Shown here piece by piece: positions 6,828-14,663 of a stretch of DNA of 64,000 nucleotides. The stretch is from an uncultured Clostridia bacterium (GTDB lineage: Bacteria > Bacillota > Clostridia > Oscillospirales > Acutalibacteraceae): the NCBI GenBank assembly GCA_905235625.1, contig CAJOLX010000003.1:1-64000 (forward strand). Direction: 5' to 3'. The stretch's first letter is position 1. Each line of letters begins with the position of its first letter. The position numbers and the translations under genes are program-made. A model generated the notes under the pieces. That model made no database searches. It had not been told where the DNA came from and was given only the letters and a program-made list of their open reading frames with translations.

Positions 6828-7017
6828 TTTATCTGCACGCAATACATTGAACTCACGGCCTCTAAAATTACGGGGTCCCCGAAAAGTTGAAATCTTTTTG
6901 GGGAAAGGAGGAGCAGCGGAGTGAGTGAGTTTTCGCGCAAACAAGCTTTTGATAGGCGCGGAAACGAGCGATACGCAGCTTGCGACGACGCAGTTCAAGT
7001 CTCGCCACTCGGACCAG

Positions 7018-7047
7018 AAAAAAGCACTGCGAAAGCAGTGCTTTTTT
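7018..7047 (+). terminator. Perfect hairpin terminator after the last tRNA-end copy
   Basis: AAAAAAGCACTGC, loop GAAA, GCAGTGCTTTTTT. It starts two bases after the third tRNA 3' end copy, in the same relative position as the CCGACAC hairpins but with a different sequence. Confidence 0.85.
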
Positions 7048-7048
7048 C

Positions 7049-7225
7049 AGTTATATTCGCCTGCGGCGAGTTATATTGCTTTGCAGTTATATTCGGCTTT
7101 ACGCCGAGTGATATTGCGCGTTGCGCAGTTTTCGCGAATATAATATCACTTTTCGCGTCAGCGAAAAATATCACTTTTGCCGTAAGGAAAACATATCACA
7201 TCGAGCGAAAGCGAGATATATCACT
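7049..7225. repeat. Inverted array of mini-hairpins with 9-base spacers
   Basis: Left half: AGTTATATT at 7049, 7069 and 7085, and AGTGATATT at 7107, separated by small palindromes such as CGCCTGCGGCG and CGGCTTTACGCCG. Right half: the reverse complement AATATCACT at 7142 and 7167, and close variants at 7192 and 7216, again separated by small palindromes (TTCGCG..CGCGAA, CGAGCGAAAGCGAG). The two halves are mirror-inverted about position 7130. It is non-coding, and could fold into one branched structure or be a mobile intergenic repeat. Confidence 0.75.
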
Positions 7226-7236
7226 TTTTCCTTTAC

Positions 7237-7295
7237 CCGAAAAGATGAAATCTTTTTGGGAAAAGGAGGAGCAGCGGAGCGAGTGAGTTTTCGCG
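7237..7295 (+). repeat. Third, partial copy of the 223-bp repeat module
   Basis: Starting CCCGAAAAGATGAAATCT, this stretch repeats the hairpin plus GGAGGAGCAGCGGAGCGAGTG module found in both 223-bp units, but without tRNA sequence. It abuts the mini-hairpin array, so module and array can travel separately. Confidence 0.75.
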
Positions 7296-7311
7296 ATAAA
7301 CATAATTTAAC

Positions 7312-7339
7312 TTGAAAAACTTTGAGGCTTTGATATAAT
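7312..7339 (+). promoter_or_regulatory. Promoter of the 5'-nucleotidase gene
   Basis: TTGAAA (7312-7317), 16-bp spacer, TATAAT (7334-7339). Confidence 0.7.
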
Positions 7340-7382
7340 ATATTTGGTTTTATGACAATATATTCGCAAAGGAGAATTTTTT

Positions 7383-9065
7383 ATGAGTCAAATTAAAAGA
7401 ATTACTGCGCTGATTATTTCCGTTATAATGTTGTGCTGTTTTGTTTCCTGCGGCAGCAGCCGTACCGAACAGAGCGCAACGGTTGAAAAAAACGGGGATA
7501 TCGTTATACTTTTTACAAGCGACGTTCATTGCGGCGTTGATAAAGGCTTCGGCTACGCAGGCCTTTGGCAAATCCGCAGCAATCTGGAGGAGCAGGGCTA
7601 TACCACTGTTTTAGTCGATGACGGCGACTCTATTCAGGGTGAAACCCTCGGCACGCTCACAAAGGGCGAAGCGATGATTGACCTAATGAATTCTATGAAA
7701 TATGATATAGCCATTCCGGGAAATCATGAATTTGATTTCGGAGCAGACCGTTTTCTTGAGCTTACCGAAAAGGCGGATTTTCCGTATATCAGCTGTAATA
7801 TCACAAAAGAAGGCGAGCCCGTATTTGAGCCTTATATCATAAAAGAGATTCAAGGTAAGAAAATAGCCTTTGTCGGCGTAACTACTCCCGAAACGTTAAC
7901 GTCTTCGGCTGCTTCCAACTTCCAAAATGAAGCGGGCGAAACGATTTACGGTTTTATGCAGGATTCAAGCGGTGAAGCGGTTTATTCAACGGTGCAGAAT
8001 GCCGTTGACAGCGCGAGAAGCGAGGGCGCCGATTACGTATACGTTATGGGACATATGGGCATGAACTCGGAAGCTCATCCCTGGACGTATGCCGACGTAA
8101 TAGAGCATACAAACGGAATTGACGTGTTTTTGGACGGCCATTCGCACGATACCGAACAGGTCGTTATGAAAAATAAGGACGGAGAAGATGTCGTTCGTTC
8201 CGCCTGCGGCACAAAGCTTAACTGTATCGGTTACAGCATTATATCAAAAGACGAGGGAATTACCGAAACCGATGTATGGAGCTGGACTAATGATGAAAGC
8301 GCCGCGGAGCTAATGGGAATAAATAATGATATAAGCAAAGAAATTGAAGCGGCAAAAGCGAAGCTTGAAGAAGAATTAAAACAGAAAATCGGTCAGACAG
8401 CGGCTGAGCTGACTATTAACGACCCTGAGGAAAAAGACAATCTCGGAAATTTCGTTCGTATGGTTCGCCGCGCCGAAACCAATCTCGGCGATTTCTGCGC
8501 TGACGCTATTTTGCAGCAGACAGGCGCCGATATTGCGGTGGTAAACGGCGGAGGCATCCGCACAAATATCCCCAAAGGCGAAATCACTTACGGAAATATT
8601 ATTGATGTTTTTCCGTTTGGCAATCAGATTTGCATAGTTGAGGTTTCGGGTCAGCAGATTCTTGACGCTCTTGAATGGGGTGTAAGCGCGTTGCCCGAAG
8701 AAAACGGCGCTTTCCTTCAAGTTGCCGGAATGAGCTATGAGGTTGACGTAACAGTGCCGAGCCCTTGTAAAGCGAACGACGAAAAGATGTGCAGCGGTAT
8801 TGAGGGCGAGCGCAGAGTTAAAAACGTTAAAATTGCCGGCGAACCGCTTGAGCCGGATAAAACGTATACTTTGGCAGGCGCTGATTTTACCATCCTTTCA
8901 AACGGAGACGGCTTTACCGCATTTGACGGTGCAAACGTAATTCAGGAAGAATTCAAGCTTGACAATCAGGTGTTGATTGACTATATTGAAGAAACTCTCG
9001 GCGGAGAAATAGGCAGTGATTACGCCGATCCCTATGGTCAGGGAAGAATAGTAATTACCGACTGA
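7383..9065 (+). CDS. 5'-nucleotidase / UshA-like metallophosphatase lipoprotein
   Basis: A 560-residue exported enzyme expected to dephosphorylate extracellular nucleotides or cleave related phosphoesters. Seen: a lipoprotein signal peptide with lipobox FVSC (Cys about residue 23); the calcineurin-like domain with DVHCG, DDGDSIQGE, GNHEFDFG and GHSHDTEQ metal ligands; and the C-terminal 5'-nucleotidase domain with ADIAVVNGGGIRTNIPKG and DVFPFGNQ. AAGGAG precedes ATG 7383. It is monocistronic, with its own promoter and a perfect terminator. Nucleotide scavenging is the likely role; the exact substrate is not shown by sequence. Confidence 0.92.
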   Translation: MSQIKRITALIISVIMLCCFVSCGSSRTEQSATVEKNGDIVILFTSDVHCGVDKGFGYAGLWQIRSNLEEQGYTTVLVDDGDSIQGETLGTLTKGEAMIDLMNSMKYDIAIPGNHEFDFGADRFLELTEKADFPYISCNITKEGEPVFEPYIIKEIQGKKIAFVGVTTPETLTSSAASNFQNEAGETIYGFMQDSSGEAVYSTVQNAVDSARSEGADYVYVMGHMGMNSEAHPWTYADVIEHTNGIDVFLDGHSHDTEQVVMKNKDGEDVVRSACGTKLNCIGYSIISKDEGITETDVWSWTNDESAAELMGINNDISKEIEAAKAKLEEELKQKIGQTAAELTINDPEEKDNLGNFVRMVRRAETNLGDFCADAILQQTGADIAVVNGGGIRTNIPKGEITYGNIIDVFPFGNQICIVEVSGQQILDALEWGVSALPEENGAFLQVAGMSYEVDVTVPSPCKANDEKMCSGIEGERRVKNVKIAGEPLEPDKTYTLAGADFTILSNGDGFTAFDGANVIQEEFKLDNQVLIDYIEETLGGEIGSDYADPYGQGRIVITD

Positions 9066-9076
9066 TTTAACCATAA

Positions 9077-9113
9077 AAAGAAACCTGATTTGGCAATCAA
9101 ATCAGGTTTCTTT
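9077..9113 (+). terminator. Terminator after the 5'-nucleotidase gene
   Basis: A 16-bp perfect stem, AAAGAAACCTGATTTG (9077-9092) with CAAATCAGGTTTCTTT (9098-9113), loop of five. The flanking A- and T-runs could work in both directions, serving the minus-strand peptide gene too. Confidence 0.85.
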
Positions 9114-9165
9114 CGGTTATATTCGGCATTAAAACTTACTGAAATCAAATGAAAATTCATTATAA

Positions 9166-9327
9166 TCATTTATCCCAGTCGTCTTCCTCATACATATCGA
9201 GGAGATCGTCAATTTCTTCATCGTCGTCTTCGTCGTCTGTTGAATTGCCGTTTTTATTGTTTTTGTAAACCGAAGCAAACACAATTATCAGCAGTATGAA
9301 TAATATGCTTAACAATAGCGGTTTCAC
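9166..9327 (-). CDS. 53-residue membrane peptide with an acidic tail
   Basis: GTG 9327, preceded by GGAGGAAACAGCC, opens a 54-codon frame ending at TGA 9168-9166. Residues 1-21 are a hydrophobic membrane segment (MKPLLLSILFILLIIVFASV); a short Lys/Asn linker follows, then 24 residues dominated by Asp and Glu ending DDWDK. A consensus promoter lies just upstream, so expression is likely. No family recognised. The very acidic cytoplasmic or external tail suggests a small membrane-associated interaction partner. Confidence 0.65.
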   Translation of the reverse strand: MKPLLLSILFILLIIVFASVYKNNKNGNSTDDEDDDEEIDDLLDMYEEDDWDK

Positions 9328-9361
9328 GGCTGTTTCCTCCTTGATTTTTTATTTCTAATTC

Positions 9362-9390
9362 ATTATATCGCCTCAGAAAAATATTGTCAA
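9362..9390 (-). promoter_or_regulatory. Consensus promoter of the 53-residue membrane peptide
   Basis: On the minus strand, TTGACA (9390-9385), 17 bp, TATAAT (9367-9362): an exact sigma-A consensus. Confidence 0.75.
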
Positions 9391-9464
9391 TGAATATAGT
9401 TCCTATTTAGAATTATTACAGCCGATATAACATTAAAATTTCTTCAAGATTTTTATGTTTTCTC

Positions 9465-9493
9465 TTTACACCGCTCATTATTTGTATTAGAAT
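9465..9493 (+). promoter_or_regulatory. Promoter of the D-amino-acid operon
   Basis: TTTACA (9465-9470), 17 bp, TAGAAT (9488-9493). The transcript would begin close to a hairpin, ACGACACA/TGTGTCGT (9507-9514, 9523-9530), which may stabilise the 5' end. Confidence 0.6.
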
Positions 9494-9558
9494 AATAATG
9501 CAAAAAACGACACATTTCATATTGTGTCGTGATTAATTTCAGTCAGGAGTGATTTGCA

Positions 9559-10401
9559 ATGCAGAATTTAGGCTACTACAACGGGAAATATGACGAAATC
9601 GAAAAAATGAGCATCCCCATGCTTGACCGCGCTTGCTGGTTCGGCGACGGAATTTATGACGCTACTTACGCTCATAATCATATCATTTTTGATATGGACG
9701 CTCATCTCAACAGATTTTATAACAGCGCCAAAATTCTTGACATCAATATGCCCATTGAAAGAGCCGAGCTTGAAGCTCTGCTCAACGACCTCGTCAAAAA
9801 GGTTGACGACGGCGACCAGTTCGTTTACATGCAGGTTACAAGAGGCAGCGGACTGAGAGAGCATGTGTTTGAAGAGGGCATGATAGGCAATCTTTGGATA
9901 ACGCTGACCCCGTGCAAGGTGCAGGATACTTACGCTCCTATTGACGTAATCACGTTTGAAGACAAGAGATTTCTCTATTGCAACTGCAAAACTCTCAACC
10001 TCATTCCTTCCTGCCTCGGCGCAACAGCCGCAAAAAGAGCAGGCTGCCAGGAAGCGATATTCCACAGAGGCGATATCGTAACCGAATGCGCTCATTCAAA
10101 CGTTTCCATCTTCAAAGACGGCAAGGTAATCACTCATCCTCTTGACGATAAAATTCTTCCGGGCACGGCAAGAATAAGACTTCTGAGATTTGCTCAGGAC
10201 CTCGGCTTTGAAACAGAAGAAAGAGATTACACTCTCGATGAGCTTATGGATGCCGACGAGGTTATAGTCCATTCCACCGGCTCCTTCTGCATTCCCGTTA
10301 AAACGGTCGACGGCAAACCCGTTGGCGGCAAAGCTCCCGAAATGCTTAAAACCATTCAGGACGCTCTTGTAGCTGATTTTGAGGCGCAATGCGGTAAATA
10401 A
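9559..10401 (+). CDS. dat: D-amino acid transaminase-like class IV PLP aminotransferase
   Basis: A 280-residue cytoplasmic PLP enzyme. Dat enzymes interconvert D-alanine plus 2-oxoglutarate with D-glutamate plus pyruvate. Seen: FGDGIYD near the N-terminus; the substrate loop TRGSGLREH aligned with the Arg/His loop of Bacillus Dat; the PLP lysine K144 in CKTLNLIPS; the glutamate in VTECAHSN; and LPGTARIRLL. The fold is shared with branched-chain aminotransferases, but the Arg/His loop and operon context (D-glutamate cyclase, alanine racemase) favour Dat. It opens a seven-gene operon, with DUF4392 one base downstream. Confidence 0.82.
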   Translation: MQNLGYYNGKYDEIEKMSIPMLDRACWFGDGIYDATYAHNHIIFDMDAHLNRFYNSAKILDINMPIERAELEALLNDLVKKVDDGDQFVYMQVTRGSGLREHVFEEGMIGNLWITLTPCKVQDTYAPIDVITFEDKRFLYCNCKTLNLIPSCLGATAAKRAGCQEAIFHRGDIVTECAHSNVSIFKDGKVITHPLDDKILPGTARIRLLRFAQDLGFETEERDYTLDELMDADEVIVHSTGSFCIPVKTVDGKPVGGKAPEMLKTIQDALVADFEAQCGK

Positions 10402-10402
10402 G

Positions 10403-11461
10403 ATGAATAAAGACGAACTTACGCTGCTAAACATCGGCGATAATCTTGATACTTTGATGAATCTCGACCCGAGAGGATACGGCGTTTGCCGCATCCTCTA
10501 TGAAGGCTCGAGAAAATATGCCGGAGAGCCGCTTTCCGTTCACTGCGCAAGAGGCGTCATTGACCACGCTAAAGCAGGGGAGAAGGTATTCATTTTAACG
10601 GGTTTCGTTCTGCCGCCGTGGAACGAAGCCGAAACAGATGGCATTATTTCTTCAACGGTTTTTGCTCATTTTCTAATTAAGGCTTTTGCGGCAAAGCCCG
10701 TTATGATAGTTCCCGAGCAATGCGTTAAAGCGATTGAAAAAATGAGCAAGGTGCTCGGTTTTGAAATTTCCGACAGCCTTGACGATTTCGGCGAAAACAC
10801 CGTTTGCGTTATACCGTTTACAAAAGATATTGAGCTTGCCGAGAAGCAGGCTGATGAAATTCTTTCTCACGGTAAGCCGAGCTTCGTTTTTTCAAATGAA
10901 GCTCCGGGCAGCAACAAAAACGGCTATTATCACAACGCAACGGGCGTTAATACGACCGAAATCGAGCCGAAATACGACGTGCTGTTTAAAAAGTGCCGCG
11001 AAGAGGGTATATTCTGCATCTCCATAGGCGACCTCGGCAACGAAATCGGCATGGCGACTATCGAAGACCACATAAGAGAATACATTCCCTATGCGGAGCT
11101 CGGCGGCTGTAAAGCCGGCACGGGATACGGCATTCTTGCCGACACAACTGCCGATTGCCTCCTCACTGCCACCGTTTCCGATTGGGGCTGCAACGCCATT
11201 ATGGCTGCAATTTCGTTTATGCTCGGCAAAACTGAGCTGTTCCATTCCGCCGATATTCAATCCGCGGTTATGGACGCTGCGGCGAGCGCCGGCATGCTCG
11301 ATATGTACGGCGAAGCGAGGCCCTATATTGACGGCATAGGCAAAAACATTGTGCTTCCCATGATTTCCATGATGAAAGCGCTCATAGAATATCCTCCGAC
11401 AGTAGCAGATAAAACTCAGCTTTGGTTTGAAAAAACTATATCAAAAGGGTTTTACAAATGA
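10403..11461 (+). CDS. DUF4392 protein, D-glutamate cyclase-like
   Basis: A 352-residue protein matching the DUF4392 family, the C-terminal domain of animal DGLUCY, which converts D-glutamate to 5-oxo-D-proline in mitochondria. Seen: early Gly-rich LDPRGYGVCRILYEG, FILTGFVLPPWNEAETDGII, EAPGSNKNGYYHNATG, IGDLGNEIGMATIEDHI, and DTTADCLLTATVSDWGCNAI. The start is ATG 10403, directly after the transaminase stop. It overlaps pxpB by four bases (ATGA). Acting alone or with the DUF1445 protein encoded three genes later it could feed 5-oxoproline to PxpABC. Family match confident; catalysis in this bacterium is inferred. Confidence 0.82.
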   Translation: MNKDELTLLNIGDNLDTLMNLDPRGYGVCRILYEGSRKYAGEPLSVHCARGVIDHAKAGEKVFILTGFVLPPWNEAETDGIISSTVFAHFLIKAFAAKPVMIVPEQCVKAIEKMSKVLGFEISDSLDDFGENTVCVIPFTKDIELAEKQADEILSHGKPSFVFSNEAPGSNKNGYYHNATGVNTTEIEPKYDVLFKKCREEGIFCISIGDLGNEIGMATIEDHIREYIPYAELGGCKAGTGYGILADTTADCLLTATVSDWGCNAIMAAISFMLGKTELFHSADIQSAVMDAAASAGMLDMYGEARPYIDGIGKNIVLPMISMMKALIEYPPTVADKTQLWFEKTISKGFYK

Positions 11462-12183
11462 TATATTCATTTTTACAAAACGGAGACACCGCTCTTACGG
11501 TACAATTCAAAAAAGAAATAAGCAAAGAGGTTAACGCATACGTCACTGCGTTAGCCTCTTTGGTGCAGGAAAAGCAGATAAAAGGCGTTACCGAAACCAT
11601 ACCGACATTTGCTTCTCTTACCGTGCTTTACGACTGCGCGGTTATATCTTCATCATCTCTTAAATCAAAGCTCAAAAAGCTGATTTCAGAGATAAAGATA
11701 AGCGAAAAATCAAAGGTCAAGGTGTGGGAAATACCCGTTTGCTATGAGGGAGAATTTGCTCCCGATATGGAGTCCGTCAGCGAGCATACGGGCCTTTCAA
11801 AAGAAGAAATAATCGAGCTTCACACCTCGAAGCCTTATCTCATTTATATGCTCGGCTTTTTGCCCGGCTTTGCCTATCTCGGCGGAATGGATGAGCGACT
11901 GTTTACGCCCCGCCTTGAAAATCCGAGGCTTGAGATTTTTAAAGGCGCTGTCGGTATAGGCGGAGAGCAAACGGGAATTTATCCCATAGCTTCGCCCGGA
12001 GGCTGGAGGCTTATCGGCAAAACGCCCGTTTCGGTTTACGACCCCGAAGCGGAGCCTCCCATACTCTACGAAGCGGGGGACTACATTAACTTCGTTTCCG
12101 TAACGAGAGAGCAATATGATGAAATTGAAAAGCAGATAGCCGAAAATAAATATACGGTTAAATATCGGGAGGAAGAATTATGA
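11458..12183 (+). CDS. pxpB: 5-oxoprolinase subunit PxpB (KipI family)
   Basis: A 241-residue protein with the allophanate-hydrolase-subunit-1-like (carboxyltransferase domain 1) fold of PxpB. Typical segments: WEIPVCYEGEFAPDMESVSE, LIYMLGFLPGFAYLGGMDE, the PRLENPR segment, IGGEQTGIYPIASPGGWRLI and EAGDYINFVSV. PxpB, PxpC and PxpA together hydrolyse 5-oxoproline to glutamate at the cost of ATP. It overlaps both neighbours by four bases. In Bacillus the homologue KipI also inhibits the KinA kinase; there is no sign that this applies here. Confidence 0.93.
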   Translation: MIYSFLQNGDTALTVQFKKEISKEVNAYVTALASLVQEKQIKGVTETIPTFASLTVLYDCAVISSSSLKSKLKKLISEIKISEKSKVKVWEIPVCYEGEFAPDMESVSEHTGLSKEEIIELHTSKPYLIYMLGFLPGFAYLGGMDERLFTPRLENPRLEIFKGAVGIGGEQTGIYPIASPGGWRLIGKTPVSVYDPEAEPPILYEAGDYINFVSVTREQYDEIEKQIAENKYTVKYREEEL

Positions 12184-13103
12184 TTAAGATTTTAAGCCCC
12201 GGTATGCTTTCTACCGTTCAGGACAGCGGCCGTTTCGGACTAATGAAAAACGGCTTCACGCAAAGCGGCGCCATGGACCTAAAAGCCATGAAAACGGCAA
12301 ACGCGCTTTGCGGCAACGATTTATGCGCTCCCGTTATTGAGATGACTATGACGGGCATAAAATGCGAATTTACCGAAGACGCTTATTTTTGCCTGAGCGG
12401 AGCGAATATGTCTCCCGTTTTAAACGGAGTGCCCATAACTAATAACAGAGCTTTTCTCGCCAAAAAGGGGAGCGTGCTGTCGCTCGGCGCCGCTGTAACG
12501 GGTCTGAGATGCTGCCTTGCTTTTTCGGGCGGAGTTGACGTGCCTATTGTTATGGGCAGCGCGTCGCTTAATCAAAAGCTCTCAATAGGCGGTTTTGAGG
12601 GCAGAAAGCTTAAAAAGAGCGATGAGCTGGAGCTGGGCAAAGAATTCAGACACCCCGACGTTTATAAAACGATTGAAGAGGATAAATACCCGTCCGACAT
12701 TACCGTAAGAGTAGTTATGGGCCCGCAGGACGATATGTTCACCGATACCGATATAAATCTGTTTTTAAAACAGACCTATACCGTTACTCCGTTTTATGAC
12801 AGAATGGGCATAAGGCTCAGCGGCATAGCTCTCAAGGGCAAAAACGGAATGGATATAATTTCCGACGGCATCACCTTCGGCTCCGTTCAGATTTCGAGAA
12901 ACGGTCAGCCTATAATTCTCATGGCGGACCATCAGACAACCGGCGGATACGCAAAAATCGCAACCGTTATTTCCTGCGATTTGCCGAAGCTTGCTCAGGC
13001 AAAATCAAACGACACCGTTCGTTTTGAAAAGGTGAGCGTTAAAAAAGCCGAAAGCGAAGCAATCAAAGAGAAAAAATATTTTGAAAAACTGATAAAGGGG
13101 TAA
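12180..13103 (+). CDS. pxpC: 5-oxoprolinase subunit PxpC (KipA family)
   Basis: A 307-residue biotin-dependent-carboxyltransferase-like protein (family relationship only; no biotin domain). It begins ILSPGMLSTVQDSGRFG, a signature of the family, followed by SGAMDLKAMKTANALCGND, LAFSGGVDVPIVMGS and MADHQTTGGYAKIATV. It is the partner of PxpB in the ATP-dependent 5-oxoprolinase. ATGA overlap with pxpB; DUF1445 begins five bases after its stop. Confidence 0.93.
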   Translation: MIKILSPGMLSTVQDSGRFGLMKNGFTQSGAMDLKAMKTANALCGNDLCAPVIEMTMTGIKCEFTEDAYFCLSGANMSPVLNGVPITNNRAFLAKKGSVLSLGAAVTGLRCCLAFSGGVDVPIVMGSASLNQKLSIGGFEGRKLKKSDELELGKEFRHPDVYKTIEEDKYPSDITVRVVMGPQDDMFTDTDINLFLKQTYTVTPFYDRMGIRLSGIALKGKNGMDIISDGITFGSVQISRNGQPIILMADHQTTGGYAKIATVISCDLPKLAQAKSNDTVRFEKVSVKKAESEAIKEKKYFEKLIKG

Positions 13104-13108
13104 GAATC

Positions 13109-13894
13109 ATGGATTATTCCTCAATGTCTCCTCAAAGCGTTAAAGAGCTGATAAGAAAAGGAGAAATCACCTGCCAGACTTCCGGCATGTGCAACGGTTA
13201 CGCTCAGGCTAACCTTTGCATTTTGCCAAAAGAACTCGCTTTTGATTTTTTGCTGTTTTGCACGAGAAACCCCAAGCCCTGCCCGGTGCTTGAGGTCGGC
13301 GACGTCGGCAAAAAGGAATTCAAGTTTATGGCAGCCGAAGGCGACGTTTGCAAGGATTTTCCGAAATACAGAATCTGGGAATACGGCGAGCTTAAATCGG
13401 AAGTTACCGATATTTCGGATTATTGGAGAGAGGATTTCGTTTATTTTCTTATCGGCTGCTCATTTTCGTTTGAAAGCGAGCTGCTTGAGGCGGATATACC
13501 CGTAAGACACATTGAAGAATGCAAAAACGTGCCTATGTTCAACACGAATATTGAGCTTAAATCCGCCGGCAAATTTCACGGAAATATGGTCGTTTCAATG
13601 AGGCCCATTCCCGATGAGCTCGTTGTAAAGGCGGTTAACGTCACGGCTGAAATGCCGAGGGTTCACGGCGCGCCCATTCAGATAGGAAACCCCGAAACCA
13701 TCGGTATTAAAGACATAACGAAGCCCGATTACGGCGATTCCGTTACGATCAATCCCGGCGAAACTCCCGTTTTCTGGGCTTGCGGCGTAACTCCGCAAAA
13801 CGTTGTGATGCAGTCAAAGCCGCCCATCGCAATCACTCACGCTCCCGGTCATATGTTTATAACGGACGTTAAAAACACCTCGCTTAAATTTTAA
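13109..13894 (+). CDS. DUF1445 / YcsI family protein (D-glutamate cyclase family)
   Basis: A 261-residue protein of the YcsI family, the N-terminal domain of animal DGLUCY. Conserved stretches: SGMCNGYAQANLCILP, LIGCSFSFESELLEADIPVR, ECKNVPMFNTNIELKSAG, HGAPIQIGNPETIGI, VFWACGVTPQNVVM and ITHAPGHMFITDV. Older annotation calls it a putative hydro-lyase. In B. subtilis ycsI sits with pxpA, as here. Together with the DUF4392 gene, both DGLUCY halves are encoded in this operon as separate proteins. It has AAAGGGG before its ATG. The enzymatic role is inferred. Confidence 0.88.
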   Translation: MDYSSMSPQSVKELIRKGEITCQTSGMCNGYAQANLCILPKELAFDFLLFCTRNPKPCPVLEVGDVGKKEFKFMAAEGDVCKDFPKYRIWEYGELKSEVTDISDYWREDFVYFLIGCSFSFESELLEADIPVRHIEECKNVPMFNTNIELKSAGKFHGNMVVSMRPIPDELVVKAVNVTAEMPRVHGAPIQIGNPETIGIKDITKPDYGDSVTINPGETPVFWACGVTPQNVVMQSKPPIAITHAPGHMFITDVKNTSLKF

Positions 13895-13907
13895 GGAGGA
13901 CTTTAAG

Positions 13908-14663
13908 ATGTATAAAATCAATTTAAATTCCGATCTCGGCGAAGGAGCGGCGTTTGACGCTCAGATAATCCCTCTTATTTCGTCGGCAAATATCGCATGC
14001 GGCTTTCACGCGGGCGACAGCGCAATGATGAACAAGACCATTAAGCTCTGCGTTGACAGCTCCGTCAGCTTCGGCGCTCATCCCGGATATCCCGACAAAG
14101 AGAATTTCGGCAGAACCAATATGGACGTTACTCCCGAGCAGGTTTATGAATTCACTTTATATCAGCTCGGAGCGATAGACGCTTTCGCGAAAGCAAACGG
14201 AGCTAAACTTCAGCACGTTAAGCCTCACGGAGCCATGTACAATATGGCGGCGAAAAACAGAGCGCTTTCCGACGCTATAGTTAAAGCGATAAAGGACTAT
14301 GACAGCGGCCTTATTCTGCTTGCTCTTTCCGGCTCGCAAATGGTTGAGGCTGCTAAAGCAAACGGCTTAAAATACGCCTGCGAGGTTTTTGCCGACAGAG
14401 CTTATGAAGCGGACGGCACTCTTCGCGCGAGAAGCCTTGAAGGCTCAATGATAACCGATGAAAACGAAGCGATAGCAAGAGTTTTAAGAATGGTCAAAGA
14501 GGGCAAAGTCAAAGCCTACACCGGCGAAGATATTTCCATAGAGGCTCATTCGGTTTGCGTTCACGGCGACGGCGAAAAAGCGCTCAAATTTGTTGAAGAG
14601 CTGAGAAAAGCTTTTGAGCAAAACAATATTCAAATCGTTGATCTTGAAGAGGCGATAAAATGA
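13908..14663 (+). CDS. pxpA: 5-oxoprolinase subunit PxpA (LamB/YcsF family)
   Basis: A 251-residue protein with the full LamB/YcsF pattern: INLNSDLGEGAAFD, ISSANIACGFHAGDSAMM, FGAHPGYPDKENFGR, LQHVKPHGAMYNMAAK, EVFADRAYEADGTL and SVCVHGDGEKAL. The acidic and His residues in these motifs are the presumed active site for 5-oxoproline hydrolysis. AAGGAGG precedes ATG 13908. Its last four bases overlap alr, so the operon continues into alanine racemase. Confidence 0.95.
   Translation: MYKINLNSDLGEGAAFDAQIIPLISSANIACGFHAGDSAMMNKTIKLCVDSSVSFGAHPGYPDKENFGRTNMDVTPEQVYEFTLYQLGAIDAFAKANGAKLQHVKPHGAMYNMAAKNRALSDAIVKAIKDYDSGLILLALSGSQMVEAAKANGLKYACEVFADRAYEADGTLRARSLEGSMITDENEAIARVLRMVKEGKVKAYTGEDISIEAHSVCVHGDGEKALKFVEELRKAFEQNNIQIVDLEEAIK

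Larger units (their letters stand above)
6547..7016 (+). repeat. Two 223-bp tandem repeats bounded by copies of the tRNA-Pro 3' end
   Basis: The last 24 bases of the tRNA (starting GTTCAAGTCTCGCC) occur at 6547-6570, 6770-6793 and 6993-7016, exactly 223 bp apart. The DNA between is near-identical in both units and contains, in order, a terminator hairpin, a 16-base inverted copy of the tRNA variable/T-arm region, a CCGAAAAG..CTTTTGGG hairpin module with GGAGGAGCAGCGGAG, and a segment ending CGACGACGCA. There is no credible reading frame. The layout mimics attL/attR borders at a tRNA 3' end, repeated in tandem. Origin unknown. Confidence 0.85.

Noticed and set aside
6379-6998. Minus-strand reading frames across tRNA-Pro and its repeats, including one containing RDLNSRPLDPQSSALPTAPH
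   Set aside because: This peptide is a well-known artefact of translating the antisense strand of a tRNA gene. The frames follow the repeat period, have no ribosome binding sites and overlap a certain tRNA.
7049-7225. CRISPR array
   Set aside because: Spacers and repeats are both very short, the spacers are palindromic, orientation flips in the middle, and no cas genes are near.
6702-7315. Plus-strand frames of 60-120 codons inside the repeat island
   Set aside because: They are built from repeat units and hairpins, share no protein-like composition, and repeat with the 223-bp period.
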